Assembly (NCBI GenBank): GCA_964519955.1
Contig: CAZFLM010000097.1
Coordinates: forward strand, 1-21,363
DNA length: 21,363 nucleotides
Origin: CAZFLM01 sp964519955
GTDB taxonomy: Bacteria; Armatimonadota; Chthonomonadetes; Chthonomonadales; CAJBBX01
Direction: 5' to 3'
Below the pieces are notes generated by a model, which was given only the letters and a program-made list of their open reading frames with translations, was not told the origin of the DNA and did no database searches. A program made the translations under genes and the position numbers. Below are positions 1 through 6,677 of the stretch, piece by piece; positions within the stretch are counted from its first letter, which is position 1, and every line of letters starts with the position of its first letter.

Positions 1-2
1 CC

Positions 3-148
3 GTCATGGACCGCCGCCGCCCTCGGCGGCAACGCACACCCCCCGTGCCACGCCGCCATGGACCGCCGCCGCCCTCGGCGGCAGCGCACACCCCCCGTGC
101 CACGCCGTCATGGACCGCCGCCGCCCTCGGCGGCCCGCCCGCCGCCCT
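3..148. repeat. 52-bp tandem repeat, about 2.7 copies
   Basis: The word ATGGACCGCCGCC recurs at 6, 58 and 110, giving an exact 52-bp period. The first two copies differ at only a few bases and the third degenerates after about 40 bp. Each copy carries a short perfect hairpin, GCCGCC-CTC-GGCGGC. The stretch is open in one frame, but the encoded Arg/Pro-rich string looks like no protein, so it is treated as non-coding. With the following dispersed repeat it fills the gene-free first 248 bases. Confidence 0.85.
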
Positions 149-158
149 GCACCAACCC

Positions 159-220
159 GCGTCCGCAGGACGCTCGGCCGAAGGCCCTCCAGGCGGGGGA
201 TTCATCCCCCGACGCCCAAC
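159..220. repeat. Dispersed double-hairpin repeat, family A, copy 1
   Basis: This 62-bp stretch matches 9335-9396 in the same orientation with only a handful of differences by eye. It contains two hairpins: GCGTCC-GCA-GGACGC at the left end and GGGGGA-TTCA-TCCCCC further right, with a small GGCC-GAA-GGCC between them. The architecture is REP-like. It lies downstream of the foldase gene, read leftward, so it could also act as a 3' end or transcript-stabilising structure. Confidence 0.8.
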
Positions 221-248
221 GCCCAACACCCGCCCCCCAGCACCCGTC

Positions 249-1190
249 CTACGGCTGCTTGGGCGGGTTCATGTTCTCATAGCCCGGCAGCGTGATGCTG
301 ATCGTGGAGGTCTTGCGGAACTCGGACATCTTCTTGTCCACGGTCTGCTCCACGCCCGCCTTCTCCAGGAGCGCCATCCGCTCTGCGCCGGCCTGCACCT
401 TCTCGAACGGCTGCACGTCGGCCGCCTGCACAGCGAGCTTGCGGATGAAGAGGTAGGCCGAGGGAGCGCCTTGCGGGCCTGGCGCCTCGACCACGCCCGT
501 GGTATCCCCCACCTTCAGCGGCTGTACGGCCTTGCGGATGTACTCGGGCAGGCGCGCGACGGGCACCATCGGCTGCTCGCCCCCGTTCGCCTTGGTTCGG
601 TCATCCTCGGAGAGCTGCGCCGCCACCGTGGCGAACGCGGTGCCCTTCGCCAGCTCGGCCGCCACCTTGTCCGCGTTCGCCTTCGACTTCGTGGCGATCA
701 CGGCCAACTTCCATTGCTCGAGCGTGCCGAACAGCTCGGGGTGCTTGTCGTAGTATGCCTTCACATCCGCCGGCGAGACCTGCAGGTTGGTCGTGGCCAC
801 GTTGTAGTACACGCGCTGCGTCGTGGCGTCCTTCTTGAGCTGCTCCTCGGTCACCGCCTTGCGCTCCAACGCCTGCGCGATGGCGGGCTGCTTCTTCATG
901 TTCTGCAGGTCCCCCTCGATGTCGGCGGCCGTCGGCATCAGCCCCACCTTGGCGGCGTACTGGAAGATCAGCTTCTGGTTGATGAGCAGCTCGATGGACA
1001 ACTGCCCGGCGGTGATGGCCGGGTTGCGCACCGCGGCGAAGTCGCTCGCGCGCAGCGTCTCGAGCCGCTTCTGCCACTCGTCCTTGCCGATCTTCTCGCC
1101 GTTCACCGTCGCCACGACATCGCCCTGCGCCAGAGCGGCCGATCCGACCGCCAGCAAAGCCAGCACACTAGCCCATCCCAAGCGTCTCAT
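249..1190 (-). CDS. SurA/PrsA-like periplasmic foldase (parvulin-type peptidyl-prolyl isomerase)
   Basis: The 313-residue product is probably an exported chaperone or prolyl isomerase that helps fold secreted or outer-membrane proteins. Residues 1-21 form a signal peptide (basic MRR start, hydrophobic core, ALA-Q cleavage site). A SurA-N-type helical domain follows, opening with VVATVNGEKIG at 25-35. A parvulin-like domain spans about 158-254, with the typical LSED region near 193 and a PLKVGD turn near 224. The ATG at 1190 was chosen because AGGAG lies 7 bases upstream and the signal peptide begins there; a longer frame to 1274 adds only Arg-rich sequence. The gene stands alone. The family call is good, but isomerase activity is uncertain because the parvulin domain looks divergent. 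Confidence 0.82.
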   Translation of the reverse strand: MRRLGWASVLALLAVGSAALAQGDVVATVNGEKIGKDEWQKRLETLRASDFAAVRNPAITAGQLSIELLINQKLIFQYAAKVGLMPTAADIEGDLQNMKKQPAIAQALERKAVTEEQLKKDATTQRVYYNVATTNLQVSPADVKAYYDKHPELFGTLEQWKLAVIATKSKANADKVAAELAKGTAFATVAAQLSEDDRTKANGGEQPMVPVARLPEYIRKAVQPLKVGDTTGVVEAPGPQGAPSAYLFIRKLAVQAADVQPFEKVQAGAERMALLEKAGVEQTVDKKMSEFRKTSTISITLPGYENMNPPKQP

Positions 1191-1289
1191 TGCGACTCCT
1201 CTCGCCTTGCGGCAGGCGCGCGTGGTCGGCGTGCGCCGGCAAACGTCACCCCGTCTCTTCGGGCGTCTGGCCATTCAACTGGAGATACT

Positions 1290-1295
1290 AGTATA
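1290..1295 (-). promoter_or_regulatory. Possible -10 box for the foldase gene
   Basis: Read on the minus strand this is TATACT, set inside a small palindrome (ATACTAGTAT, 1285-1294). It would give a leader of about 95 nt. No good -35 hexamer is visible at the expected spacing. An imperfect TGGCACG-N4-GTGCG dyad (1311-1326) lies where the -35 would be. Confidence 0.25.
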
Positions 1296-1434
1296 CGTGA
1301 TGACGCAGGTTGGCACGCTGCGTGCGCGCCGCATCGAGCCCGGACCATACACGAGTGCCGCGGGGGGACGGGCCGGAGGCTTCCCTGAGTGTGCCGAAGG
1401 GCGCCCGTCGCGCACGCCCCGTAGGCGGGTCAGG

Positions 1435-1851
1435 CTAGCCGTCGCGGAGGAGAGGCCGGAGGCCGGCCTGGGAGAAGTGGTGGTCATATGCGAGGGCTTC
1501 GGTGATCCCGTCGCGTTCGCAGACAACGAAGGAGGCGCAGTCGACGAGGCTCCACGCCTTGTCCGGCCGCGCACGGTAGAGGGCGAGGGCAGACTGGAAG
1601 AGGGCCTCATCGCCGACAACCACGTCCACGTACCGCGAGGCGCTCACCGACCCGACCAGATCCGCAGCGACGGCTCGCGCAGCCCGGCCGCCAGCTGCGA
1701 AGTGGTTCAGGACCTCGGCGAGCACATACTGCGTGGTGACGATACGCCGCCGCGGGTCATTGGCCGCCGCGGCCATCGCTGTTCGGTGTAGCGGATCGTC
1801 GGCATCGAGAAGCGCGATCCAGTACCCGGTGTCGGCGAAACGTGCCGTCAC
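1435..1851 (-). CDS. VapC-type PIN-domain toxin ribonuclease
   Basis: The 138-residue product is a single PIN domain, the Mg-dependent RNase fold of VapC toxins. The four acidic residues of the active site are visible: Asp7 (in FADTGYW), Glu46 (VLAEVL), Asp104 (LVDCASF) and Asp123 (AYDHHF). Its length matches the family. It starts with GTG at 1851, and the start overlaps the antitoxin stop as GTGA, indicating translational coupling with antitoxin first and toxin second, the usual vapBC order. A truncated relative lies at 12461-12685. The RNA target cannot be read from sequence. Confidence 0.88.
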   Translation of the reverse strand: MTARFADTGYWIALLDADDPLHRTAMAAAANDPRRRIVTTQYVLAEVLNHFAAGGRAARAVAADLVGSVSASRYVDVVVGDEALFQSALALYRARPDKAWSLVDCASFVVCERDGITEALAYDHHFSQAGLRPLLRDG

Positions 1852-2123
1852 GTCTCCACCTTGGGATGGCCGTACAGGTAGTGCCGGTAGTTCATGGCCC
1901 CGTCATGCGGCAAGGCATCCAGCGCCCCCTCGGGCATCGTCGCGTGAATGCGGCGCACAAGCTCGATAACCGAGTGTTCGTCGGGTTTCGGCGCGTGCGG
2001 CTCGTGCCCGTTCGCCTCTCCCAGCCGCTCCAACGCGACCTCTTCGACGGTCATGGAGCGCCGCGCAGCCTCGTCGGCCAGGCGTGCCTCCAACTCCGGA
2101 GGAAGCTCCAAGATGAGTGTCAT
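1848..2123 (-). CDS. Antitoxin partner of the PIN toxin
   Basis: The 91-residue protein opens with MTLILELPPELEARLADEA, followed by RSMTVEEVALERL. This is a short beta strand and two helices, the pattern of ribbon-helix-helix-like antitoxins and DNA-binding repressors. The C-terminal half (PHAPKPDEHSV onward) is probably the toxin-binding arm. It lies directly upstream of the PIN toxin with a 4-base overlap. The ATG at 2123 has a GGAGGTG ribosome-binding site 7 bases upstream. Such antitoxins usually repress their own operon, so the pair is probably autoregulated. The assignment rests on genetic context plus N-terminal pattern; the exact antitoxin family is not certain. Confidence 0.78.
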   Translation of the reverse strand: MTLILELPPELEARLADEAARRSMTVEEVALERLGEANGHEPHAPKPDEHSVIELVRRIHATMPEGALDALPHDGAMNYRHYLYGHPKVET

Positions 2124-2152
2124 CGCCTACCACCTCCGTGCATTGCTGGCCT

Positions 2153-2158
2153 ATTGTA
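2153..2158 (-). promoter_or_regulatory. Candidate -10 box for the vapBC-like pair
   Basis: TACAAT on the minus strand, 30 bases upstream of the antitoxin start. The same hexamer is the -10 of the DinB paralogue promoter at 3348 and recurs upstream of ppdK. No convincing -35 is visible at 16-18 bases, so this promoter may be weak or activator-dependent. Confidence 0.4.
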
Positions 2159-2227
2159 CCACGGCGGTGCCGATCGGCGGCAGAAGCAGCGGCGCGCTCG
2201 AAGCCCTCGCGCGCCGCCTGCAGGTCC

Positions 2228-2692
2228 TCAGTGCATCTCGCGATCGCCGTACAGGGTCTGGATGTAGCTGATCTGGCCGTAGTGGTACACCAGGTTCCAG
2301 TAGTTCATGAGCAGGACGCACTCGAGCGTGGCCGGCACCGGGCTCCAGGGCATCGTCACCGTGGCGGTCAACTCGGCATCGGGGAACGCCTCGATGGCGG
2401 CCAGCAGGTCGGCGGTATTGGCATCCAGCGCCGCGAGCGCCTTCTCCATGGTATCGAGTTCGGCCATCGCCCGCTCATACGCGCCATCGAAGGCCGGCAC
2501 GGCGCGCTCGACGATGATCTTGGTGAAGAACGCGGTGACCGCCGCCACCTCCTGAGCCTGCGCGAGCACGGTGCGGCCGGCGTCGAGCGGCTTCCACTCC
2601 TGCTTCTCCGGCGGCGTGGCCTTAACGACACTCGCGAACGAGTCGGTGGCCTGCTTGGTGAGCTGCGCGGCAACTTGCTGTACGGTTGACAT
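2228..2692 (-). CDS. DinB-like four-helix protein, paralogue 1
   Basis: The 154-residue protein is mostly helical. It shows DinB/YfiT-superfamily landmarks: the QEWKPLDAGRT segment (residues 31-41) and the C-terminal YWNLVYHYGQISY signature (131-143). It is about two-thirds identical by eye to the next gene upstream, including an identical C-terminus (IQTLYGDREMH). DinB proteins usually bind a metal with three histidines. Here only His137 is evident, Asn133 stands where another ligand is expected, and the N-terminal histidine is absent, so metal binding or classical thiol-transferase chemistry is doubtful. The ATG at 2692 has a GGAGG site 5 bases upstream. It is probably transcribed from its own promoter (2742-2770). 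Function unknown. Confidence 0.82.
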   Translation of the reverse strand: MSTVQQVAAQLTKQATDSFASVVKATPPEKQEWKPLDAGRTVLAQAQEVAAVTAFFTKIIVERAVPAFDGAYERAMAELDTMEKALAALDANTADLLAAIEAFPDAELTATVTMPWSPVPATLECVLLMNYWNLVYHYGQISYIQTLYGDREMH

Positions 2693-2741
2693 CCTGGCCT
2701 CCAAGTACGGAAATGGGCTTACGTTTGTCTGCCTATACCAC

Positions 2742-2770
2742 AGTGTACAGCATGCGCCGCGCAAACGCAA
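2742..2770 (-). promoter_or_regulatory. Sigma-70-type promoter of DinB paralogue 1
   Basis: On the minus strand: TTGCGT (2765-2770), a 17-base spacer, then TACACT (2742-2747). The same elements at identical spacing precede the second paralogue, so the promoter was duplicated with the gene or has been kept by selection. Confidence 0.7.
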
Positions 2771-2826
2771 GGAGTTGGGCGCACATCCAACCCAACCCCC
2801 GGCGCACGTGTGCCGTCCGCCCCTGC

Positions 2827-3297
2827 TCAGTGCATCTCCCGATCGCCGTACAGGGTCTGGATGTACGCGATCTGCCCGTAGTGGTACACCACGTTCCAGT
2901 AGGTCATGAATAGGAGTTGCTCGAACGTCATGGGCATGCCGCCGCCCCAGGGCATCACGATGGTCGCAGCCAACTGCTCGTCGGGGAACGCCCCCATGAC
3001 GCCGAGCAGATCGGCGGTGTTCACATCCAGCGCGGCCAGCGCCTTCTCGACCGTGTCCAGCTCCGCGAGCGCGCGCTCGAACGCCCCCTCCTCCATCGGC
3101 GGCACGGCGCGATCCCGCAGGATCTTGGCGAAGAACACGGGCGCCGTGGCGCACTCCTGAAGCTGCGAGAGCACCGTGCGCCCCTCGTCGAGCGGCTTCC
3201 ACTCCTGCTTGTCGGCCGGCGTGGCCTTGACGATGCGTGCCAGCGAATCGGTCGCGTCCTGCGTGAGCTTCGCGGCGAGCTGCTGTACGGTAGACAT
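2827..3297 (-). CDS. DinB-like four-helix protein, paralogue 2
   Basis: The 156-residue paralogue lies directly upstream of the previous gene in the same orientation, 134 bases apart. It shares the MSTVQQ start, the KQEWKPLDEGRT segment, the EKALAALD-NTADLL helix and the YWNVVYHYGQIAYIQTLYGDREMH end. Divergence is concentrated in the middle (residues 45-70) and around MPWGGGMPM (about 115-123). As in the other copy, only one histidine of the usual DinB metal triad is evident. The ATG at 3297 has a GGAGG site. The pair is a recent tandem duplication that includes the promoter. Function unknown. Confidence 0.82.
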   Translation of the reverse strand: MSTVQQLAAKLTQDATDSLARIVKATPADKQEWKPLDEGRTVLSQLQECATAPVFFAKILRDRAVPPMEEGAFERALAELDTVEKALAALDVNTADLLGVMGAFPDEQLAATIVMPWGGGMPMTFEQLLFMTYWNVVYHYGQIAYIQTLYGDREMH

Positions 3298-3347
3298 CCT
3301 GGCCTCCTCATACGAGATGGGTATACGTGCGTCTATCTATCCGGCAC

Positions 3348-3376
3348 ATTGTACAGGATCTATCCCCCAAACGCAA
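3348..3376 (-). promoter_or_regulatory. Sigma-70-type promoter of DinB paralogue 2
   Basis: On the minus strand: TTGCGT (3371-3376), 17-base spacer, TACAAT (3348-3353). This is the best vegetative promoter visible in the window, and it shares its -35 and spacing with the promoter at 2742-2770. Confidence 0.75.
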
Positions 3377-3502
3377 GAGGGCGGCAGATCCCCATCCCCA
3401 CTCGCGGCCGCTGCCCTTGCCGTGGCCTGCCTGCCGCACCAGCGCCGTGGTGGGATGGGCGTCCCTGCCCGTCCGGTACCACTCGCGAGCGCGCCAACCC
3501 TG

Positions 3503-3546
3503 CCCTTGACCTGGCCCTTGACCTTGACCTTGACCTGGCCCTTGAC
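3503..3546. repeat. Short imperfect repeat of CTTGACC/CCTGGCC
   Basis: A string of CTTGAC words occurs at 3505, 3517, 3523, 3529 and 3541. The 19-base word CCTTGACCTGGCCCTTGAC is present at 3504-3522 and 3528-3546. It lies in the spacer between the DinB promoter and the end of the four-HTH gene. No coding or known regulatory role is apparent; replication slippage is a sufficient origin. Confidence 0.6.
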
Positions 3547-3584
3547 GTCATCCTGAACCGCCGTTGTGAAGGATCCGGCCGCCC

Positions 3585-4898
3585 TCACCGCCCTGCCCGC
3601 TTCACCCGCCGACCCCGCCGCCGGCGCTTCAGCCGCTCCAACTCCTCCTCCACCTCCTCCTTCAGGAAGAACCAGTACCGCGGCCGCAGTCCCGGGCGCT
3701 CCTTCTCCTTCCGCAGGTGGTAGCCGCGCAACCGCCCCCGCTGCCGCAGGTCCAGCACCCGCTGCCGGCACACGCCCAGATACCGGGCCGCCTGCGCCGT
3801 CGAGTAGAAGTCGCCGTGCGCCACCTCCCGCTCCCCGAACTCCCGCCGCGCCGGTGAGCAGTACACCACGTCGAACGGCTCCCGCGTCGAGGTCCACTCG
3901 TAGTGCCCGAACCCCGCCTCCCGCCGCGCCCCCTCCTCCGGCTCCCAGTCCTCCGTCCGCAGCGTGTAGACCCGGTCCGACTCGTGGTCGAAGCGATACG
4001 CAATCTCCCGCCGCTCCTCGATCAGCCGCTCCCGCCGCTCCCGGTCCGCCCGCCGCGCATCCACCCCGTAGAGGCCCGGGTCCGGCTCCTCCTCGTTCAG
4101 CGTCGTCTCGCGAATCGCCCGCCAATACAGCCGGTCCGGCCGCTCCTCCAGCGCCAGCACCGCGTACGCCGGAATGCGCAGCGGCGACCCGCTCCTCCCC
4201 GGGCAGGCCTGCCGCGCCGGCAGCTTCCCCTGGCGGCACAGCACCGCCACCCGCGACCGGCTCACCCCCAGCCACTCAGCCGCCGTCGCCGTGTCCACCG
4301 TCTCGTCCCACGCCGGGTCCACGATGTCACGCCGGTCCCGCGCCCCCCAGTGGTGGTTCGACTCCCCGCGCAGCGCCCGGTCCCGCGACTTCTTCTCCTG
4401 CAGCCGCCAGTACCGCCGCACATCCTCCGTCCGATACCAGAACCGTATCCACCGCATCAGCGGACCCTTGCGCCAGTGCTGCCCGCGCGCCACCTTCACC
4501 GGACGCTCCCGCCGCTCGATCGTCCCCCGCTTCCCCAGCACGCCGACCTGATGCACCTTCAGCCCCAACACCTCCCCCGCCTGCACCGCCGTCAGCCACG
4601 CCCCCATCGCCCCCCAATTCGGCTCCGGCCGCGCGTCCGATGGCGCCGTCGGCCTGGCCGGCACCTCCACGTGCGACGCATGAACCCGGTCATACCACCC
4701 CTGCTCCAGCTCCAGCAGCCGCCGCAGCGCCTCCGCGTCCACCCGCCACCGCCCGTCCACCTTCCGCCACGCCCCCGGCTTCACGTTGATCCGGTCGTAC
4801 ACCACGTTGATCGACACCCCGAGCTGCCGCGCCGCCTCCTCCGCCGACACCCACCCGAACTCCCCCAGCGCCGGCCCCTCCCGCTCCCGCTTCGCCAA
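3585..4898 (-). CDS. Protein with four excisionase/MerR-type helix-turn-helix units
   Basis: The 437-residue soluble, basic protein carries four similar winged-helix units, each with an ‘AA-LGV-RV’ helix pair followed by a reading ‘wing’ and a short C-terminal helix. They lie at about 17-62 (WVSAEEAARQLGVSINVVYDR), 101-168 (WLTAVQAGEVLGLKVHQV), 201-252 (TAAEWLGVSRSRVAVLCRQG) and 364-425 (STAQAARYLGVCRQRVLDLRQRG). The tail 424-437 is almost all Arg/Lys. Residues 253-360 are charged and unassigned. A single such unit is typical of excisionases and small regulators; four in one chain is unusual. The start is TTG 4898, nine bases after AGGAGG. The gene diverges from mod across a gap holding a perfect inverted repeat, so a role as regulator of the R-M genes is plausible. 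No catalytic motif is seen. Confidence 0.75.
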   Translation of the reverse strand: MAKREREGPALGEFGWVSAEEAARQLGVSINVVYDRINVKPGAWRKVDGRWRVDAEALRRLLELEQGWYDRVHASHVEVPARPTAPSDARPEPNWGAMGAWLTAVQAGEVLGLKVHQVGVLGKRGTIERRERPVKVARGQHWRKGPLMRWIRFWYRTEDVRRYWRLQEKKSRDRALRGESNHHWGARDRRDIVDPAWDETVDTATAAEWLGVSRSRVAVLCRQGKLPARQACPGRSGSPLRIPAYAVLALEERPDRLYWRAIRETTLNEEEPDPGLYGVDARRADRERRERLIEERREIAYRFDHESDRVYTLRTEDWEPEEGARREAGFGHYEWTSTREPFDVVYCSPARREFGEREVAHGDFYSTAQAARYLGVCRQRVLDLRQRGRLRGYHLRKEKERPGLRPRYWFFLKEEVEEELERLKRRRRGRRVKRAGR

Positions 4899-4903
4899 GA
4901 ATC

Positions 4904-4913
4904 ATCACCTCCT
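4904..4913 (-). promoter_or_regulatory. Ribosome-binding site deciding a TTG start
   Basis: AGGAGGTGAT on the minus strand is a full-length match to the 16S anti-Shine-Dalgarno. In-frame stop TGA (4902-4904) lies only two codons upstream of TTG 4898, so TTG is the only available start for the four-HTH frame. The nearby GTG/ATG (4908, 4905) open a different frame that gives no recognisable protein. Confidence 0.75.
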
Positions 4914-4985
4914 ACTTACTAGCCATCGCCAGGGGGTGCTTTGCTAAAGGGCGGGGGAAAATAGGTGGACAAATACCGGGCATCT

Positions 4986-5026
4986 CGGCAGGTTTGAGGT
5001 CACACGTTGTGACCTCAAACCTGCCG
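4986..5026. promoter_or_regulatory. Perfect 19-bp inverted repeat between the four-HTH gene and mod
   Basis: The left arm 4986-5004 (C then GGCAGGTTTGAGGTCACA) is the exact complement of the right arm 5008-5026, with only CGT between. It lies 88 bases upstream of the HTH start and 77 bases upstream of the mod ATG. It could be a dimeric or multimeric operator serving both divergent genes, or a strong hairpin in the mod leader. Neither side has a T-run, and no convergent genes end here, so an intrinsic terminator is unlikely. No convincing -35/-10 pair was found for either gene around it. Confidence 0.85.
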
Positions 5027-5037
5027 CGCGCCGGCCC

Positions 5038-5054
5038 GGGAGGAATCAACCACG
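5038..5054 (+). promoter_or_regulatory. Orphan ribosome-binding site with in-frame ACG upstream of mod
   Basis: GGGAGG (5038-5043) is followed after 8 bases by ACG (5052-5054), in frame with mod. The intervening codons read RLANSHTHHEYLRENL up to the Met at 5103. The frame is open back to a TGA at 5010, but there is no ATG, GTG or TTG. The ATG at 5103 has only a weak GAGA upstream. Translation may start at ACG, or an original ATG may have mutated. Confidence 0.4.
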
Positions 5055-5102
5055 CGGCTGGCGAATAGCCATACACACCACGAATACCTGCGCGAGAACC
5101 TC

Positions 5103-6677
5103 ATGCCCACGCTAAACTGGATAGGTAAGGAAGCCGTCGTCAGCCACCACCGCGAAGTGCCGTACCACCTACTGCGATGTCACCCCGAGCTGTCCGTCGG
5201 CGAAGAGGGTCACGGCAACCTGCTCGTCGAGGGCGACAACCTGCTCGCCCTCAAGGCCCTGCTGCCCTACTACGCCCGCAAGGTGAAGTGCATCTACATC
5301 GACCCGCCCTACAACACCGGCAACGAGGGCTGGGTCTACAACGACAACGTTAACTCACCAGAGATGCGAAAGTGGCTGGCGAAGGCCGTGGGTGGGGAGG
5401 CCGAGGACCTATCGAGGCACGACAAGTGGCTCTGCATGATGTACCCCCGGGTCTGCCTGCTGCGTCAGTTCCTTACCGATGACGGCCTGATCTTCGTTAG
5501 CGTGGACGAGAACGAACACCGGCACCTTACCCTTCTGATGGACGAGGTCTTCGGTAGCCGCAACCGCCTCGAGACGTACATCTGGAAGAAGAGCTACGGC
5601 GGGGGCCAGAAGTCAAAGCACGTGGTGAACCTGCACGAGTACATCGTAGCCTTCGCCCGTGACATCGACAGGCTTCCGCCGCTTGAGCTTCCACCAGACC
5701 CAGATGTCCTCAGATACTACCGCTACCGAGACGACCAGGAACCGGTCCGCGGCCCGTACCGGCTGCAGCCGCTGGCAACCACGTCGATGGACACGCGCCC
5801 GAACCTGCGATACGCAATACGGCATGAGGGCCACGAGATCTGGCCGGAGAAGCAGTGGCAGTGGTCCGAGGAACGCGCAGTCCAAGCCCAGGCTCGCAAC
5901 GAGCTGGTGATCAGACGCAAGGGCAGCCGGTGGACGGTCAACTACAAGCAGTACCTGCGCGACGCCGACGGAACCGAGCGCGGCCGTAAGCCTTATTCCA
6001 TCATAGACGGCATCTACACGCAACGCGGCACTGCCGAGATCAAGGCCGTACTCGGGGACGGTAAGGCTTTTGGCTTTCCTAAGCCGTCAGACCTCATTGG
6101 GCACCTGCTGGCCCAGACCGACGGCGCGAACGCTCTCATCCTAGACTCCTTCGCTGGCTCGGGGACGACGGGACACGCGGTCCTCAGATACAACGCCGAG
6201 CGCAACGCGCACCGCAGGTTCATCCTCGTCGAGATGGAACCCGAGGTCAGCCGCCAGGTCACACGCGTGCGTCTCCAGAGGGCCATCGACGGCTACGAAG
6301 ACACGCCCGGCCTCGGTGGCGGCTTCCGCTACTGCACCCTGGGCGAGCCGCTGTTCGACGCGCACGGGCACATCGGCCCAGGGGTCCGCTTTGCCGATCT
6401 GGCCCAGCACATCTACTTCACCGAGACTGGCGAGCCCCTGCCCTCGCCAGCCCCCGGCGACACGCCGCTCATAGGTGAGTACCGCGGGACCGCGTTCTAC
6501 CTGCTGTGGAACGGAGTGCCGGGCGGTAACCGCCTCACCGCCGACGCCCTCAAGCTTCTAGCACCGCACGCCGGACCAGGAGTCGTGTTCGCCGACGAGT
6601 GCCGCATCGCGCCCGCCTCGCTTGCGCGCAAGGGCATCGTGTTCCGCCACATCCCGTACGAGGTGAAGGTGCAATGA
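5103..6677 (+). CDS. mod: Type III restriction-modification DNA methyltransferase (Mod)
   Basis: The 524-residue protein is a beta-class adenine-N6 methyltransferase. The catalytic motif IV, DPPYNT, is at 67-72, and the S-adenosylmethionine-binding motif I, DSFAGSGTT, is at 348-356; this IV-before-I order defines the beta class. The region 160-340 holds the target-recognition part. In type III systems Mod recognises an asymmetric site, methylates one strand, and is required by Res for cleavage. Its stop overlaps the start of res as ATGA, so the two are translationally coupled. It is slightly short for the family (often above 600 residues). The start is uncertain: ATG 5103 has a poor ribosome-binding site, and a better one lies upstream of an in-frame ACG. 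The recognition sequence cannot be deduced. Confidence 0.93.
   Translation: MPTLNWIGKEAVVSHHREVPYHLLRCHPELSVGEEGHGNLLVEGDNLLALKALLPYYARKVKCIYIDPPYNTGNEGWVYNDNVNSPEMRKWLAKAVGGEAEDLSRHDKWLCMMYPRVCLLRQFLTDDGLIFVSVDENEHRHLTLLMDEVFGSRNRLETYIWKKSYGGGQKSKHVVNLHEYIVAFARDIDRLPPLELPPDPDVLRYYRYRDDQEPVRGPYRLQPLATTSMDTRPNLRYAIRHEGHEIWPEKQWQWSEERAVQAQARNELVIRRKGSRWTVNYKQYLRDADGTERGRKPYSIIDGIYTQRGTAEIKAVLGDGKAFGFPKPSDLIGHLLAQTDGANALILDSFAGSGTTGHAVLRYNAERNAHRRFILVEMEPEVSRQVTRVRLQRAIDGYEDTPGLGGGFRYCTLGEPLFDAHGHIGPGVRFADLAQHIYFTETGEPLPSPAPGDTPLIGEYRGTAFYLLWNGVPGGNRLTADALKLLAPHAGPGVVFADECRIAPASLARKGIVFRHIPYEVKVQ

Noticed and set aside
1311..1326. A third TGGCACG-N4-GTGC site resembling the PEP-CTERM promoters
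   Set aside because: The next base is G instead of A, and no plus-strand gene lies downstream. It may be chance or an operator for the leftward foldase gene, so it is not called a promoter.
1275..1619. Minus-strand open frame overlapping the PIN toxin
   Set aside because: The translation is Ser/Pro/Arg-rich without a domain, and it overlaps the well-supported toxin gene in another frame.
4899..5102. Sigma-70 promoters for mod and for the four-HTH gene
   Set aside because: Several TTG-like words were tried (for example TTGTCC on the minus strand and TTGAGG inside the palindrome), but none had an acceptable -10 at 16-18 bases.
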